In this document: piece after piece, positions 1 to 9,037 of the stretch
Layout of the letters: each line of letters begins with the position of its first letter
Numbering within the stretch: the first letter of the stretch is position 1
Assembly: GCF_004681125.1 (NCBI RefSeq)
Contig: NZ_SIHO01000002.1
Location: 1,021,413 to 1,085,412, forward strand
From: Glacieibacterium arshaanense
GTDB lineage: Bacteria; Pseudomonadota; Alphaproteobacteria; Sphingomonadales; Sphingomonadaceae
Direction: 5' to 3'
DNA: 64,000 nucleotides
The notes under the pieces: generated by a model
The model's database searches: none
Told to the model about the DNA's origin: nothing
What the model saw: the letters and a program-made list of their open reading frames with translations, nothing else
Position numbers and translations under genes: made by a program

Positions 1-1634
1 CATTCGGGAATGTCGAGGCCTTCGCGCAGCAGGTTGATGCCGATCAACACGTCATAGACGCCGAGCCGCAGGTCGCGCAGCAGTTCGATGCGTTCGAGCG
101 TCTCGACGTCGGAGTGCATGTAGCGCACGCGCATCCCGGCTTCGTGCATGAACTCGGTCAAGTCTTCGGCCATGCGCTTGGTCAGCGTGGTGACGAGCGT
201 GCGGTAGCCCTGGGCGGCAACCTTGCGGGCTTCGGCGATGCAGTCTTCGACCTGGTCTTCGACCGGCTTGATCTCGACGGGCGGGTCGATGAGGCCGGTG
301 GGGCGGATGACCTGTTCGGTGAAGACGCCGCCGGTGGCTTCCATTTCCCACTTGCCCGGCGTGGCGGAGACGAACACCGTCTGCGGGCGCATCGCCTCCC
401 ATTCCTCGAACTTCAGCGGGCGGTTGTCGATGCAGCTCGGCAGGCGGAAACCGTATTCGGCCAGCGTAACCTTGCGGCGGTGATCGCCGCGCGACATGCC
501 GCCGATCTGCGGCACGGTGACATGGCTTTCGTCGACGAATAGCAGCGCGTTTTCGGGGAGGTATTCGAACAGCGTCGGCGGCGGCTCGCCGGGCAGGCGG
601 CCGGTGAGGAAGCGGCTGTAGTTTTCGATGCCGGCGCAGCTGCCGGTCGCGGCGATCATTTCAAGGTCGAAGTTGGTGCGCTGTTCGAGGCGCTGGGCCT
701 CGAGCAGCTTGCCCTCGAGGTTCATTTCCTTGAGGCGTTCGGTGAGTTCGAAGCGGATGGCTTGGCTCGCCTGCTGCAACGTCGGGCCGGGCGTCACATA
801 GTGCGAGTTGGCGTAGATCTTGATGTAGTCGAGGTTCGCCACCTTGCTGCCGGTCAGCGGGTCGAATTCGGTGATGCTTTCGATCTCGTCGCCGAAGAAG
901 CTGATGCGCCACGCGCTGTCTTCGTAGTGCGACGGGAATAGTTCGACGGAATCGCCGCGAACGCGGAAATTGCCGCGCACGAACGCCATTTCGTTGCGCT
1001 TGTACTGCAGTGCGACCAGTTTGCGGATCAGCTCCTGACGGTCCTGCGTCTGGCCCTTCTTCAGCGCGAAGGTCATCGCAGAGTAGGTTTCGACCGAGCC
1101 GATGCCATAAAGGCAGCTAACGCTCGCGACGATAATGACATCATCGCGTTCGAGCAGCGAGCGCGTCGCCGAATGGCGCATCCGGTCGATGGCTTCGTTT
1201 ACCGAGCTTTCCTTCTCGATATAGGTGTCCGACCGCGGCACATAGGCTTCGGGCTGGTAATAATCGTAATAGCTGACGAAATATTCGACCGCATTGTCGG
1301 GGAAGAAGCTCTTGAATTCGCCGTACAATTGAGCCGCGAGGATCTTGTTGGGCGCGAGGATCAGGGCAGGGCGCTGCACCGCCTCGATGACCTTCGCGGC
1401 GGTGAAGGTCTTGCCCGAACCAGTGACGCCGAGCAGCACGGTGTCGCGTTCGCCGGCATTGGCGTTGGCGACGAGTTCGGCAATCGCCGCCGGCTGGTCG
1501 CCGGCGGGCGTATAGTCGCTGACCAGCCGGAACGCCTTGCCGCCTTCGGACTTTTCGGGGCGCGCCGGGCGGTGCGGGATGAACGTGCCGGCGTCATCGG
1601 GTTCATCGAGGCTGGTGCGAATCTGGATGGCCAT
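1..1634 (-). CDS. uvrB: UvrB, excinuclease ABC subunit B (C-terminus outside window)
   Basis: DNA-damage recognition helicase of nucleotide excision repair; it acts with UvrA and UvrC in the cytoplasm. The first ~544 codons are present and the gene runs off the left edge, so the end of the helicase domain and the UvrC-binding tail are not seen. Visible: Walker A GVTGSGKT (residues 69-76), the aromatic hairpin stretch [19 protein letters not shown], the [11 protein letters not shown]alker B box and [11 protein letters not shown] chose the ATG at 1634 (MAIQIRT); another in-frame ATG lies at 1652. It is divergent from the PEPxxWA gene at 1864. I saw no GTTC-N7-GTTC LexA site upstream. Identification is secure. 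Confidence 0.97.
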   Translation of the reverse strand, partial: MAIQIRTSLDEPDDAGTFIPHRPARPEKSEGGKAFRLVSDYTPAGDQPAAIAELVANANAGERDTVLLGVTGSGKTFTAAKVIEAVQRPALILAPNKILAAQLYGEFKSFFPDNAVEYFVSYYDYYQPEAYVPRSDTYIEKESSVNEAIDRMRHSATRSLLERDDVIIVASVSCLYGIGSVETYSAMTFALKKGQTQDRQELIRKLVALQYKRNEMAFVRGNFRVRGDSVELFPSHYEDSAWRISFFGDEIESITEFDPLTGSKVANLDYIKIYANSHYVTPGPTLQQASQAIRFELTERLKEMNLEGKLLEAQRLEQRTNFDLEMIAATGSCAGIENYSRFLTGRLPGEPPPTLFEYLPENALLFVDESHVTVPQIGGMSRGDHRRKVTLAEYGFRLPSCIDNRPLKFEEWEAMRPQTVFVSATPGKWEMEATGGVFTEQVIRPTGLIDPPVEIKPVEDQVEDCIAEARKVAAQGYRTLVTTLTKRMAEDLTEFMHEAGMRVRYMHSDVETLERIELLRDLRLGVYDVLIGINLLREGLDIPE

Positions 1635-1759
1635 AGCAGCAATATGGGGCATGGGCCCGATTTGTTCCAGTGGTCATGTCCGCGTTTCACACGCGGCAAC
1701 CCGGTCAGCGGCCAACAATGCCACGCCAACGCGCATTGGAAAATCGGGCAATCCAAATG

Positions 1760-1773
1760 TTAATTATAGTTAA
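1760..1773. promoter_or_regulatory. TTAA-N6-TTAA direct motif upstream of a PEPxxWA gene
   Basis: Two TTAA tetramers separated by six bases (TTATAG) lie ~90 bp before the gene at 1864, in an AT-rich patch. A similar TTAA-N6-TTAA occurs before the PEPxxWA gene at 22831. The spacing is one base short of the CtrA full site (TTAA-N7-TTAA), so this is only a candidate operator. Confidence 0.25.
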
Positions 1774-1863
1774 ATGTTTATAAAATTAATTTCCCGTTAC
1801 GTTTCCGATATTTTAACACCTAGGGGCATCAAGTTAATGGTGTGCTTGCGGAGGGGTAAGGAA

Positions 1864-2412
1864 ATGATTGACTCAAAAGGCCGCTTTGGTCTTGCTCTAG
1901 GTGCTTGCGTTGTCGCTTTGGGCTTTGCCACGCCGGCGTCGGCAGTTGCGATAGCTGGCTGCGCAAACACGGATATCTCGCCCAATGCCTTGGCCTGTCA
2001 GGGTTTCTACGCGGGCAATCTGCTCAGCAACAACCCCAGCGACATCGCTGCCCAGACCACGCATCTGGCCGCACTGGGTTTTGCCTGGGATGGCAACTGG
2101 AATAACGTTGAAAAGATTTCCGGTCTCAGCGGATCGCACAGCGTTGATTTCGCGACCATGCTGCACGGTATCAGCTATGTGGCGTTCCACTTCGGGAACG
2201 GCGTAGGCGGCCCCGGCAACGCGACGGCGTTCTACAAGCTTGACGCCGGCACAGCGACCGATGTGATCGCGCTGAACTACAACGCAAGTTCGAACGCTGT
2301 CCTGTATTCGACGGGAACCGTGCCCGAACCGGCGAGCTGGGCATTGATGATTGCCGGTTTCGGCATAGTCGGCATGGGGTTGCGCCGTCGACGCAGCTAC
2401 GTCACCGCCTGA
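1864..2412 (+). CDS. Secreted PEPxxWA-CTERM protein, copy A of a tandem pair
   Basis: An exported 182-residue protein of unknown role. It has an N-terminal signal peptide (hydrophobic core ending ATPASA), a ~120-residue mature domain, then VPEPASWALMIAGFG and an RRRR cluster. That is the PEPxxWA C-terminal sorting signal, processed by an exosortase-type system and typical of sphingomonads. The start at 1864 is preferred over the in-frame ATG at 1774 because it has a GGGGTAAGGAA ribosome site and gives a proper signal peptide. The neighbour at 2676 is a close paralogue (roughly four residues in five identical through the mature part). A strong terminator follows. No exosortase gene is in the window. 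Confidence 0.85.
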   Translation: MIDSKGRFGLALGACVVALGFATPASAVAIAGCANTDISPNALACQGFYAGNLLSNNPSDIAAQTTHLAALGFAWDGNWNNVEKISGLSGSHSVDFATMLHGISYVAFHFGNGVGGPGNATAFYKLDAGTATDVIALNYNASSNAVLYSTGTVPEPASWALMIAGFGIVGMGLRRRRSYVTA

Positions 2413-2429
2413 TCCGGTGACGGTTCGAG

Positions 2430-2459
2430 GGGCGGCGGCCGCGAGGCCGCCGCCCTTTG
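2430..2459 (+). terminator. Rho-independent-type terminator after PEPxxWA copy A
   Basis: A perfect 11-bp GC stem (GGGCGGCGGCC / GGCCGCCGCCC) with a GCGA tetraloop is followed by TTT. It starts 18 bp after the stop codon and separates the two paralogues into independent transcription units. Confidence 0.8.
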
Positions 2460-2675
2460 CGCGCTGCGGCGCCACGCTGGCGCTAGCGCCGGCCTGCCTC
2501 GTGATCGGGGCGGTCGCGGTGGCAAAGCATGACATGGCGCATGCGCGCTACCAAACTAGTCCGCTGTCCGATTAATATTAATAAACGAAGCGCGATTTCC
2601 GTTTCCCATTTCATGAACAGTGTATTAACTTAGACGCGCATCATATTAACGATGTGCTCATGGAAGGGTAAGGAA

Positions 2676-3215
2676 ATGATTGAATCAAAGGGTCGCTTCA
2701 GTCTTGTTCTGGGTGCCTGCTTTTCCGCATTGTGCCTCGCCGCGCCGGCATCGGCAGTTGCCTGCGCGAACTCGGATGTCACGCCTAATGCTCTGGTTTG
2801 TCAGGGTTTTTATTCGGGAAATTTGCTCAGCAACAGCCCCGCCGACATCTTTGCCCAAACTACGCATCTGGCCGGGCTCGGCTTTGCCTGGAACGGCAAC
2901 TGGAATGCCGTCGAAAAGATCAGCGGCCTCGGCGGTTCGCACAGCGTTGACTTTGCGACCATGCTGCACGGGATCAGCTATGTGGCGTTCCACTTCGGGA
3001 ATGGCACGGGTGGTCCGGGCAACGTCACGGCTTTCTACATGATCGACGCCGGCGCATCGACCGATGTGCTCACGCTCAACTACAACGCAAGCTCGAACGC
3101 CGTCCTGTATTCGACGGGCACGGTCCCCGAACCGGCGAGTTGGGCGCTGATGATTGCCGGTTTCGGCATGGTCGGCGCAGGGTTGCGCCGACGTCGCGAC
3201 TTCGCCACCGCCTGA
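2676..3215 (+). CDS. Secreted PEPxxWA-CTERM protein, copy B of a tandem pair
   Basis: A 179-residue paralogue of the product at 1864. It has the same signal peptide design (APASA), the same motifs GFAWNGNWN, SGSHSVDFATMLHG-like and YVAFHFGNG, and the same VPEPASWALMIAGFG + RRRR sorting tail. The start at 2676 copies that of copy A (GGGTAAGGAA then ATG ATT); the in-frame ATG at 2652 would add eight residues ahead of the signal peptide. The ~260-bp upstream gap is AT-rich with several TTAA words, so it probably has its own promoter. Its 3' end nearly touches the convergent ClpP-like gene. Function unknown; probably surface-exposed or extracellular. Confidence 0.85.
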   Translation: MIESKGRFSLVLGACFSALCLAAPASAVACANSDVTPNALVCQGFYSGNLLSNSPADIFAQTTHLAGLGFAWNGNWNAVEKISGLGGSHSVDFATMLHGISYVAFHFGNGTGGPGNVTAFYMIDAGASTDVLTLNYNASSNAVLYSTGTVPEPASWALMIAGFGMVGAGLRRRRDFATA

Positions 3216-3225
3216 CGGCGTCAGG
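3211..3225. terminator. Short bidirectional hairpin between convergent genes
   Basis: CCTGAC-GGC-GTCAGG forms a 6-bp stem with a 3-base loop. It spans the end of the PEPxxWA gene and reaches the stop of the convergent ClpP-like gene. There is no T-run, so terminator function is uncertain. Confidence 0.35.
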
Positions 3226-3744
3226 CTACTTCGGGATCGACACGATCGCGGTGGTGTCGCTCGGCATCAGCCGCAGGTCGGCGACCTGCTCCACCATGCC
3301 CCAGGCGCAGGCCTGTTGCACGCTCAGTGCAGTTTCTTCAGCGGTGAAGCATTGCGCGATGCGGGCGTCGTCCCAGCCGAGCCGGCTGCGAAAGGGGGCG
3401 GTAATGACCACGGTGTTTTCGGCTCGCTCGCCGAGCTTGGGGCCTTCGCGATAGGTCGCGGCGTGCAGCACGAACTGCGTCGGGTCGGCGCCGGTGCGGA
3501 TGTCGCTGGCGAGCAAAATCGTCGCGGCAATCGATGAACACACGCCCGCCGCGTGTAGCCGCACCGGCACCGGCAGTGCGCGGATGAAATGGTACAGCCC
3601 CATCCCCGACGCGACATCGCCGCCGTTGCTCGACAGCACCAGCACGATGTCGTCGAGCCGCTTCGCCACCGCATCGGCGAGCAGCTGCTGCGTGTTGCGC
3701 ATGCCGCCGGCGTTGACCGGGCCGTTGTAGAAGATTGCGTGCAT
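3226..3744 (-). CDS. ClpP-fold serine protease-like protein
   Basis: A 172-residue protein with the ClpP/crotonase fold. SSNGGDVASGMGLYHFI corresponds to the ClpP glycine-rich oxyanion strand, AAGVCSSIAATILLAS to the nucleophile helix (Ser70 or Ser71), and FVLHAAT supplies a His at 94. It is shorter than housekeeping ClpP (~200 residues), lacks the usual N-terminal axial loop, and its nucleophile context (GVCSS) differs from the classical GQAAS. No ClpX is nearby. It could be a stand-alone peptidase or a degenerate family member; the substrate is unknown. The two flanking gene pairs give no functional clue. Confidence 0.65.
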   Translation of the reverse strand: MHAIFYNGPVNAGGMRNTQQLLADAVAKRLDDIVLVLSSNGGDVASGMGLYHFIRALPVPVRLHAAGVCSSIAATILLASDIRTGADPTQFVLHAATYREGPKLGERAENTVVITAPFRSRLGWDDARIAQCFTAEETALSVQQACAWGMVEQVADLRLMPSDTTAIVSIPK

Positions 3745-3856
3745 CGGGGTGAAGCTAAGGTGTGCGCGGCATGGCGTCCAGCGAGCAGTTGCCGCATTAC
3801 GGCGCAGCGGTTAGCCTGTCCTTCCGCGCGATATGTGGCGCGGCGGGGGACACATC

Positions 3857-5554
3857 ATGCGGACAACGGCAAACCGGCGCGAAGTGCTGGGCGGACTCGG
3901 TCTCACCGGACTGGGGCTCGCCGCCCCGAGTTTCGCGGCGCTGCCCGGTGACGCCGATCTCGTCGTTCGCAATGCCCGCGTGCACACCGTCGATGACCGG
4001 CAGCCGCGCGCGACGGCGTTCGCGGTGGCGGACGGGCGCTTCGTCGCGGTGGGCGATGACGACACGGCCATGGCATTCGCCGGCAAGCGCACGCAGGTAA
4101 TCGATGCCAAGGGCCAGGCGGTGGTGCCGGGCTTCATCGATTGCCACAACCATGCGGTCGGCGAGGTGCTGCTGTATGAAGTCATCGTCGGCAACCCGTT
4201 CGATGTCGAATTCTTCACGATACAGTCGATCATCGACAAATTGCAGGCGCGCGCCGCAGCCGTGCCGCCGGGACAATGGGTCGAGGGCTTTTTCTTCGAC
4301 GACACCAAAATCTCCGACAAGCGCGCGCTGACCAAGGCCGACCTCGACCGCGTCTCGACCACACATCCGGTGATGGTGCTGCACCGCGGCGGCCACACCG
4401 CCTATTACAACAGCAAGGCGTTCGCGCTCGCCGGCGTCACCGATGCGACGCCCAACCCGCCCGGCGGCACCTTCGACCGCGACCCGGCGGGGAAACTCAA
4501 CGGCCGCGTCACCGACAACGCCAATGACGTATTCGAAAAAGCCGGCACACGGCCGGTGTTCAGCGCCGCCGAAACCGAACGGCGCGGCCGCGACGGCGCC
4601 GCGCACATGTCGAAGGCGTTTGCCCGCTACGGCCTGACCAGCGTCCATCATCAGGGTGGCGACTTCGCGGCGCTGCAGGCGATCCGCGCGCGTGGCGACC
4701 TGCTGCACCGCGTCAGCTACGAATCCACCGGGCCGATGCTCGATGCTATGATCGCCAATGGCATCAAGACCGGCTTCGGCGATGACTGGATCCGCTTCGG
4801 CGCGACGTTCGAACATATGGTCGACGGGTCATTTTCCGAACGCACCATGGCGATGAGCGTGCCGTTCCCCGGCCGCACGCCGCCGTATTACGGCAATGTC
4901 GCGCAAAGCCAGGAAGCGCTGAACGCCTGGGTCGAAAAGGTCCACCGCGCCGGCATCCAGGCCAATTGCCACGCCAACGGCGATGTCGCGATCGGCATGG
5001 CACTGACCGCCTATGAACGCGCGCAGAAACTCTATCCGGTCGCCGATCCGCGCTTCAAGATCACCCATTGCACGCTGGTCAATGACGACCTCGTGCGGCG
5101 CATCAAGGCGGTCGGCGCGATCCCGGCGCCGTTCACCAGCTACGCCTATTACAACTCCGACAAGTTCGGCTTCTACGGCGAGGAGCTGATGCGCAATGCG
5201 ATGGCATTCCGCTCGTTCCTCGATGCCGGGATTCCGGTGTGCGCGGGTTCCGACTTCTACCCCGGCCCGTTCGCGCCGATGATGGCGATGCAGGGCATGG
5301 TGACGCGCACCGGCTGGGACGGCCAGACCTGGGGCGCCAACCAGCGCATCACGCCTGCCGAAGCACTGCGCGTCAGCACGCTGAACGGTGCGCATGCGTC
5401 GTTCGAAGAAGCCAGCAAGGGCTCGATCATCACCGGCAAGCTCGCCGATTTCGTCATGCTGTCGGATGATCCGCTGGGGGTGGCCCACGACAAGATCAAG
5501 GACATCAAGGTGGTGCGCACGGTGACGGGCGGGCGGACGGTTTATCAGGCCTGA
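3857..5554 (+). CDS. Tat-exported amidohydrolase, YtcJ-like
   Basis: A metal-dependent hydrolase of the amidohydrolase superfamily (Amidohydro_3/YtcJ type), ~565 residues. It has a twin-arginine signal peptide (NRREVLGGLG then a hydrophobic stretch), so it is probably periplasmic. PGFIDCHNH carries the first metal-binding HxH, and the YtcJ-type DLDRVSTTHPVMVLHRGGHT block and the C-terminal GKLADFVMLSDDPL strand are present. The start at 3857 has GGGGGAC upstream; the frame also opens at 3833. The amidohydrolase gene at 5592 follows after 37 bp, so the two probably form an operon. The substrate (an amide, carbamate or cyclic imide) cannot be told from sequence. Confidence 0.85.
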   Translation: MRTTANRREVLGGLGLTGLGLAAPSFAALPGDADLVVRNARVHTVDDRQPRATAFAVADGRFVAVGDDDTAMAFAGKRTQVIDAKGQAVVPGFIDCHNHAVGEVLLYEVIVGNPFDVEFFTIQSIIDKLQARAAAVPPGQWVEGFFFDDTKISDKRALTKADLDRVSTTHPVMVLHRGGHTAYYNSKAFALAGVTDATPNPPGGTFDRDPAGKLNGRVTDNANDVFEKAGTRPVFSAAETERRGRDGAAHMSKAFARYGLTSVHHQGGDFAALQAIRARGDLLHRVSYESTGPMLDAMIANGIKTGFGDDWIRFGATFEHMVDGSFSERTMAMSVPFPGRTPPYYGNVAQSQEALNAWVEKVHRAGIQANCHANGDVAIGMALTAYERAQKLYPVADPRFKITHCTLVNDDLVRRIKAVGAIPAPFTSYAYYNSDKFGFYGEELMRNAMAFRSFLDAGIPVCAGSDFYPGPFAPMMAMQGMVTRTGWDGQTWGANQRITPAEALRVSTLNGAHASFEEASKGSIITGKLADFVMLSDDPLGVAHDKIKDIKVVRTVTGGRTVYQA

Positions 5555-5591
5555 TCGCATGGGGCAGCGCAGCAGTTCGGGGGAGCAGCAG

Positions 5592-7088
5592 ATGCACGAC
5601 AACCATCAGATTTCACGGCGCCAGTTTGCCGTTGCCGCGGCCGGGCTGGCGGTCGCGCCGCTGATCATCGGCGCGGGGCAGGGGTTCGATACCGTCATCT
5701 CCGGCGGCCGCGTCATGGACCCCGAAAGCGGCTTCGACACCGTCGCCAATGTCGGCATTCGCGGCGGCAAGATCGTTGCGATTTCAGCCGCGCCTTTGGT
5801 CGGCGGCAAGCGCATCGATGCGACGGGGCTGGTGGTGGCGCCGGGGTTCATCGACCTGCATTCGCATGGCCGGACGCTGGGTGACGCCGATCTGCAGGCC
5901 CAGGACGGCGTGACGACCTCGCTCGAGCTCGAGGCCGGCACCTATCCCGTCACCGAATTTCTGGCGGCGCGCGCGGGCCAGGCGCGGATCAACTATGGCG
6001 CCAGTTCGGGGCAGCGCGCGGTGCGGATCTTCATGACGACAGGGTTGGCGACGCCGACATTCGCGTCGCTCAACCCTGAAATCATGCGACGTGAACAGGA
6101 TTGGGCCTATACGCGCTTCGACGCGCCACAGATCGAAAAGATGGCGGCGATCATGCGCCGCGAAATCGCCGCCGGCGCGCTCGGCATCGGGCTGATGAAC
6201 GAATATCTGCCCGCTGCCAGCCGGGTGGAATCGCTGGCGCTGTTCGGGGTCGCAGCCGCCACCAAAGGCCCGATTTTCACGCATGTCCGGCGCTCGATCA
6301 CCGCCCAAGGTGACGGTCCGGTGGCGCCGATGGAGGAAGTCATCGCCATGGCCGCAGCCACCAGCGGCCCGCTGCACATCTGCCACATCGGCAGCAAGTC
6401 GGTCGGCGCCATCGACCAGGTGCTGGCGCTGATCCACGGCGCGCAGGCGCAGGGGCTCGATGTCACTACCGAAGTCTATCCTTATACCGCCGGCAGCACG
6501 TTGATCGGCAGCGCGCTGTTCGACGCGGGCTGGCAGGAACGCATCGGCGGCGATTATGGCGACCTCGAATGGCCGCCGACGGGCGAGCGGCTGACCGCGG
6601 CGAGCTTCGCCAAATACCGCCGAGAGTTTCCGAACGGTGCGGTCATCATGCACACCATTCCGGCGCGCACCGTCGATATCGCCATGGCCGATCCGATCGT
6701 CATGGTGGCGTCCGACGCGATGCCATTTGTCGATGGCAAGGGCCACCCGCGCGGCGCCGGCACCTTTGCGCGCGTGCTCGGGGTCTATGTCCGCGAGCGC
6801 AAGGTGCTCGGGTTGATGGAGGCGCTGAAGAAGATGACTCTGATGCCTGCCAAGCGCCTCGAGGTGATTGCGCCGGGCATGCGTAACAAGGGCCGCGTCA
6901 AGGTCGGCGCCGATGCCGATCTGGCGCTGTTCGATCCAGCGACGGTCATCGACCGCGCAACCTTTGCCAAGCCGACGACGCCGTCGGCCGGCATCCCCTA
7001 TGTCATGGTCGGCGGGACGCTCATCGTCGACCGCAGTGGCATCGTTGCCACCGCCTTGCCGGGCAAAGCGGTGCGCTCGGGCGTTTAG
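5592..7088 (+). CDS. Tat-exported N-acyl-D-amino-acid deacylase-like amidohydrolase
   Basis: An amidohydrolase of the D-aminoacylase/N-acyl-D-glutamate deacylase type, ~498 residues. The N-terminus has a twin-arginine motif ([12 protein letters not shown]), so export to the periplasm is likely. Visible: [10 protein letters not shown] (metal HxH), [31 protein letters not shown] (metal Asp region) and the terminal [10 protein letters not shown] strand. The start at 5592 is preferred over 5559 because GGGGGAGCAGCAG precedes it. It follows the YtcJ-like gene closely and is followed by an aldo/keto reductase. The pair may process D-amino-acid derivatives or xenobiotic amides, but this is an inference from family. 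Confidence 0.82.
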   Translation: MHDNHQISRRQFAVAAAGLAVAPLIIGAGQGFDTVISGGRVMDPESGFDTVANVGIRGGKIVAISAAPLVGGKRIDATGLVVAPGFIDLHSHGRTLGDADLQAQDGVTTSLELEAGTYPVTEFLAARAGQARINYGASSGQRAVRIFMTTGLATPTFASLNPEIMRREQDWAYTRFDAPQIEKMAAIMRREIAAGALGIGLMNEYLPAASRVESLALFGVAAATKGPIFTHVRRSITAQGDGPVAPMEEVIAMAAATSGPLHICHIGSKSVGAIDQVLALIHGAQAQGLDVTTEVYPYTAGSTLIGSALFDAGWQERIGGDYGDLEWPPTGERLTAASFAKYRREFPNGAVIMHTIPARTVDIAMADPIVMVASDAMPFVDGKGHPRGAGTFARVLGVYVRERKVLGLMEALKKMTLMPAKRLEVIAPGMRNKGRVKVGADADLALFDPATVIDRATFAKPTTPSAGIPYVMVGGTLIVDRSGIVATALPGKAVRSGV

Positions 7089-7153
7089 CACCGGTTGCAA
7101 GCCCGCCGCGCGCACCCTATCCATGGTGCAAACAACATCCATCGGGGAACACC

Positions 7154-8170
7154 ATGCAGCGCAAGCGTCTCGGCCGTAGTGGCATCTATGTCTCGTCAAT
7201 CTGCATGGGGACGATGACGTTCGGGTCGCAGGTCGACGAGGCGGAATCGTTCCGCATCCTCGATGCCTCGGTCGATGCCGGCATCGACTTTTTCGATACC
7301 GCCGAAAACTACCCCGTGCCGCCCGACCGCAAATGGGCCGGGCGCACCGAGGAATTCGTCGGCCGCTGGCTCAAGACCAAGGACCGCGACGCGCTGATCA
7401 TCGCGACGAAAGTCAGCGGACCGAGCCATGGCTGGATCCAGTCGTCGCAGCGCGCCGGCATGACCTCGCTTGACCGCCACAACATCGTCCGCGCGGTCGA
7501 AGCCAGCCTCAAGCGCCTGCAGACCGACTATATCGACCTCTACCAGACGCACTGGCCCGACCATGGCACCAGCTATGAACCGGTGATGCGCGCGCTCGAT
7601 GACCTCGTCGAAAGCGGCAAGGTCCGCGTGCTCGGCTGCAGCAACGAAACCGCCTGGGGGCTAATGAAGTCGCTCGAAGCCAGCGCGAGCGAGGGCCTCG
7701 CGCGCTACGAGACCATCCAGAATAATTTCAGCCTCAACAACCGCCGCTTCGAGGACGCACTGTCGCAAGTCTGCCGCCAGGAAGGCATCAGCCTGATCCC
7801 CTATTCACCACTCGGCGGCGGCGTGCTGTCGGGCAAGTACAATGACGGCGCGACCCCAGAAGGCGCGCGCTTCAGCCGCTACCTCGAAATCGGCGGGCGC
7901 CAGGCGGCGATGGCGCAGCGCTTCGTCAACGAAAAGTCGCTCGCCTCGACCAAGCGCTTCATGAAAATCGCTGCCGACGCGGGCCTGACGCCGATCACGC
8001 TCGCCACCGCATGGAGCAAGCAGCACGACTTCGTCGCCTCGACCATCGTCGGCGCCACCCGCTTCGACCAGCTCGCCGACATCTTTGCCGCCAGCGACCT
8101 CGTCCTCGAACCCGCGGTGATGAAGGCCATCGACGCGGTGACGCGCGAGATCATGTACCCGATGGGGTGA
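7154..8170 (+). CDS. Aldo/keto reductase, Tas-like
   Basis: An NADPH-dependent carbonyl reductase with the (beta/alpha)8 AKR fold, 338 residues. The catalytic tetrad is visible as Asp48, Tyr53 (FFDTAENY), Lys86 (ATKV) and His133 (YQTHW). The insert [20 protein letters not shown] after the active-site Tyr resembles E. coli Tas. It starts 65 bp after the deacylase gene with a GGGGAACACC leader and may belong to the same transcription unit. Cytoplasmic; substrate unknown. A repeat half-element begins 15 bp after the stop. Confidence 0.9.
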   Translation: MQRKRLGRSGIYVSSICMGTMTFGSQVDEAESFRILDASVDAGIDFFDTAENYPVPPDRKWAGRTEEFVGRWLKTKDRDALIIATKVSGPSHGWIQSSQRAGMTSLDRHNIVRAVEASLKRLQTDYIDLYQTHWPDHGTSYEPVMRALDDLVESGKVRVLGCSNETAWGLMKSLEASASEGLARYETIQNNFSLNNRRFEDALSQVCRQEGISLIPYSPLGGGVLSGKYNDGATPEGARFSRYLEIGGRQAAMAQRFVNEKSLASTKRFMKIAADAGLTPITLATAWSKQHDFVASTIVGATRFDQLADIFAASDLVLEPAVMKAIDAVTREIMYPMG

Positions 8171-8184
8171 GGCGGGGGTTTTGA

Positions 8185-8226
8185 AGAGCCTCCGGCGGGC
8201 AGGGGTGACCCCTGCACCCGATTGTT
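8185..8226 (+). repeat. Interspersed repeat, left half (partner at 8988)
   Basis: AGAGCCTCCGGCGGGCAGG, inner palindrome GGGGTGACCCC, then CCTGCACCCGATTG. It lies 15 bp after the aldo/keto reductase stop. The facing half is 760 bp away beyond the PH-domain gene, whereas intact copies have loops of only 11-70 bp. Confidence 0.9.
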
Positions 8227-8349
8227 TGGCGCTGGGTGCTTTCCTGTCCCTTACTGCAAGGGTGGGACGGGGTAGGCTTCAGCTGCCGGTCAGCTAACGA
8301 CCCCCATAACGCCACTCCTAATCTCTTGTAGAACGCCCGAAAATGGACA

Positions 8350-8961
8350 TTGTGCTCAGCTCAGTTTGCAGGCTATCAAGTAACGCTTCAGTTCGTGAGT
8401 AAGGGTAAAAAATTGCGTGATGATTTGCAAAGAGCGCTGCTTCCTGACGAGCGCGTGCTTTGGAGCGGCGAACCCTATAGGGGTTTAATCTTTCGACCAA
8501 TTGAAGCCTTCCTTATTCCATTCAGCCTACTATGGGCTGGCTTTGCCGTTTTCTGGAACTTCAGTGTTTGGTCTGCAGACCAAGATGCCGCCGCATTGCC
8601 ATTTAAACTATTTGGACTGCCATTTCTGGTAGTGGGCCTATATGTTACATTCGGTCGGTTCTTTATTGACGTCTGGTTGCGTCGACGATTGCAATACGCT
8701 GTCACAAATCGTCGTATTCTAATATATAAGAAAGGTGGCACCGCAACGTCCAAGTCTGTCGACATAAGGCATTTGCCATCCATCGAGTTGAGCGAGCGCT
8801 CGGATGGATCTGGGTCGATACGTTTTGGTCAACCCGCGAGCCTGTTTAGTGGCCAGAACTTCGGCCTTTGGCAGCCCACGTTTGACGCGACCGCGCAATT
8901 TTTGCGCATTCCGAATGTCCGCTTCGTTTACGAGCTGATCCATAAGCAGACCGAGCGCTGA
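8350..8961 (+). CDS. Membrane protein with bacterial PH-like domain
   Basis: A ~200-residue protein with two hydrophobic segments (about residues 54-75 and 85-107) followed by a bacterial PH-type domain. The diagnostic stretch is YAVTNRRILIYKKG, then a basic/acidic strand and SGSIRFG, as in bPH2/YdbT-like proteins. The function of this family is mostly unknown; the domain would face the cytoplasm. Base composition is clearly lower in GC than the neighbours. The ATG at 8350 gives the longest product; a GTG at 8395 (VSKGKKLRDD) is an alternative. The gene lies alone between two facing halves of the interspersed repeat, which suggests acquisition as a cassette. Confidence 0.7.
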   Translation: MCSAQFAGYQVTLQFVSKGKKLRDDLQRALLPDERVLWSGEPYRGLIFRPIEAFLIPFSLLWAGFAVFWNFSVWSADQDAAALPFKLFGLPFLVVGLYVTFGRFFIDVWLRRRLQYAVTNRRILIYKKGGTATSKSVDIRHLPSIELSERSDGSGSIRFGQPASLFSGQNFGLWQPTFDATAQFLRIPNVRFVYELIHKQTER

Positions 8962-8987
8962 CCACCTCATTCCAGTCATCAGCCAAT

Positions 8988-9028
8988 CAATCGGGTGCAG
9001 GCCTCAGGCCTGCCCGCCGGAGGCTCTT
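8988..9028 (-). repeat. Interspersed repeat, right half (partner at 8185)
   Basis: CAATCGGGTGCAGG, inner palindrome GGCCTCAGGCC, then CCTGCCCGCCGGAGGCTCTT. The outer 20 bp and the 14 bp CCTGCACCCGATTG match the left half at 8185 exactly; only the inner palindrome differs. It ends 10 bp from the sulfotransferase stop. Confidence 0.9.
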
Positions 9029-9037
9029 CAGCCTTCG

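Noticed and set aside
1653..1863. LexA box upstream of uvrB
   Set aside because: No GTTC-N7-GTTC or its complement was found; GTTCCAGTGGTCATGTCC does not fit the spacing.
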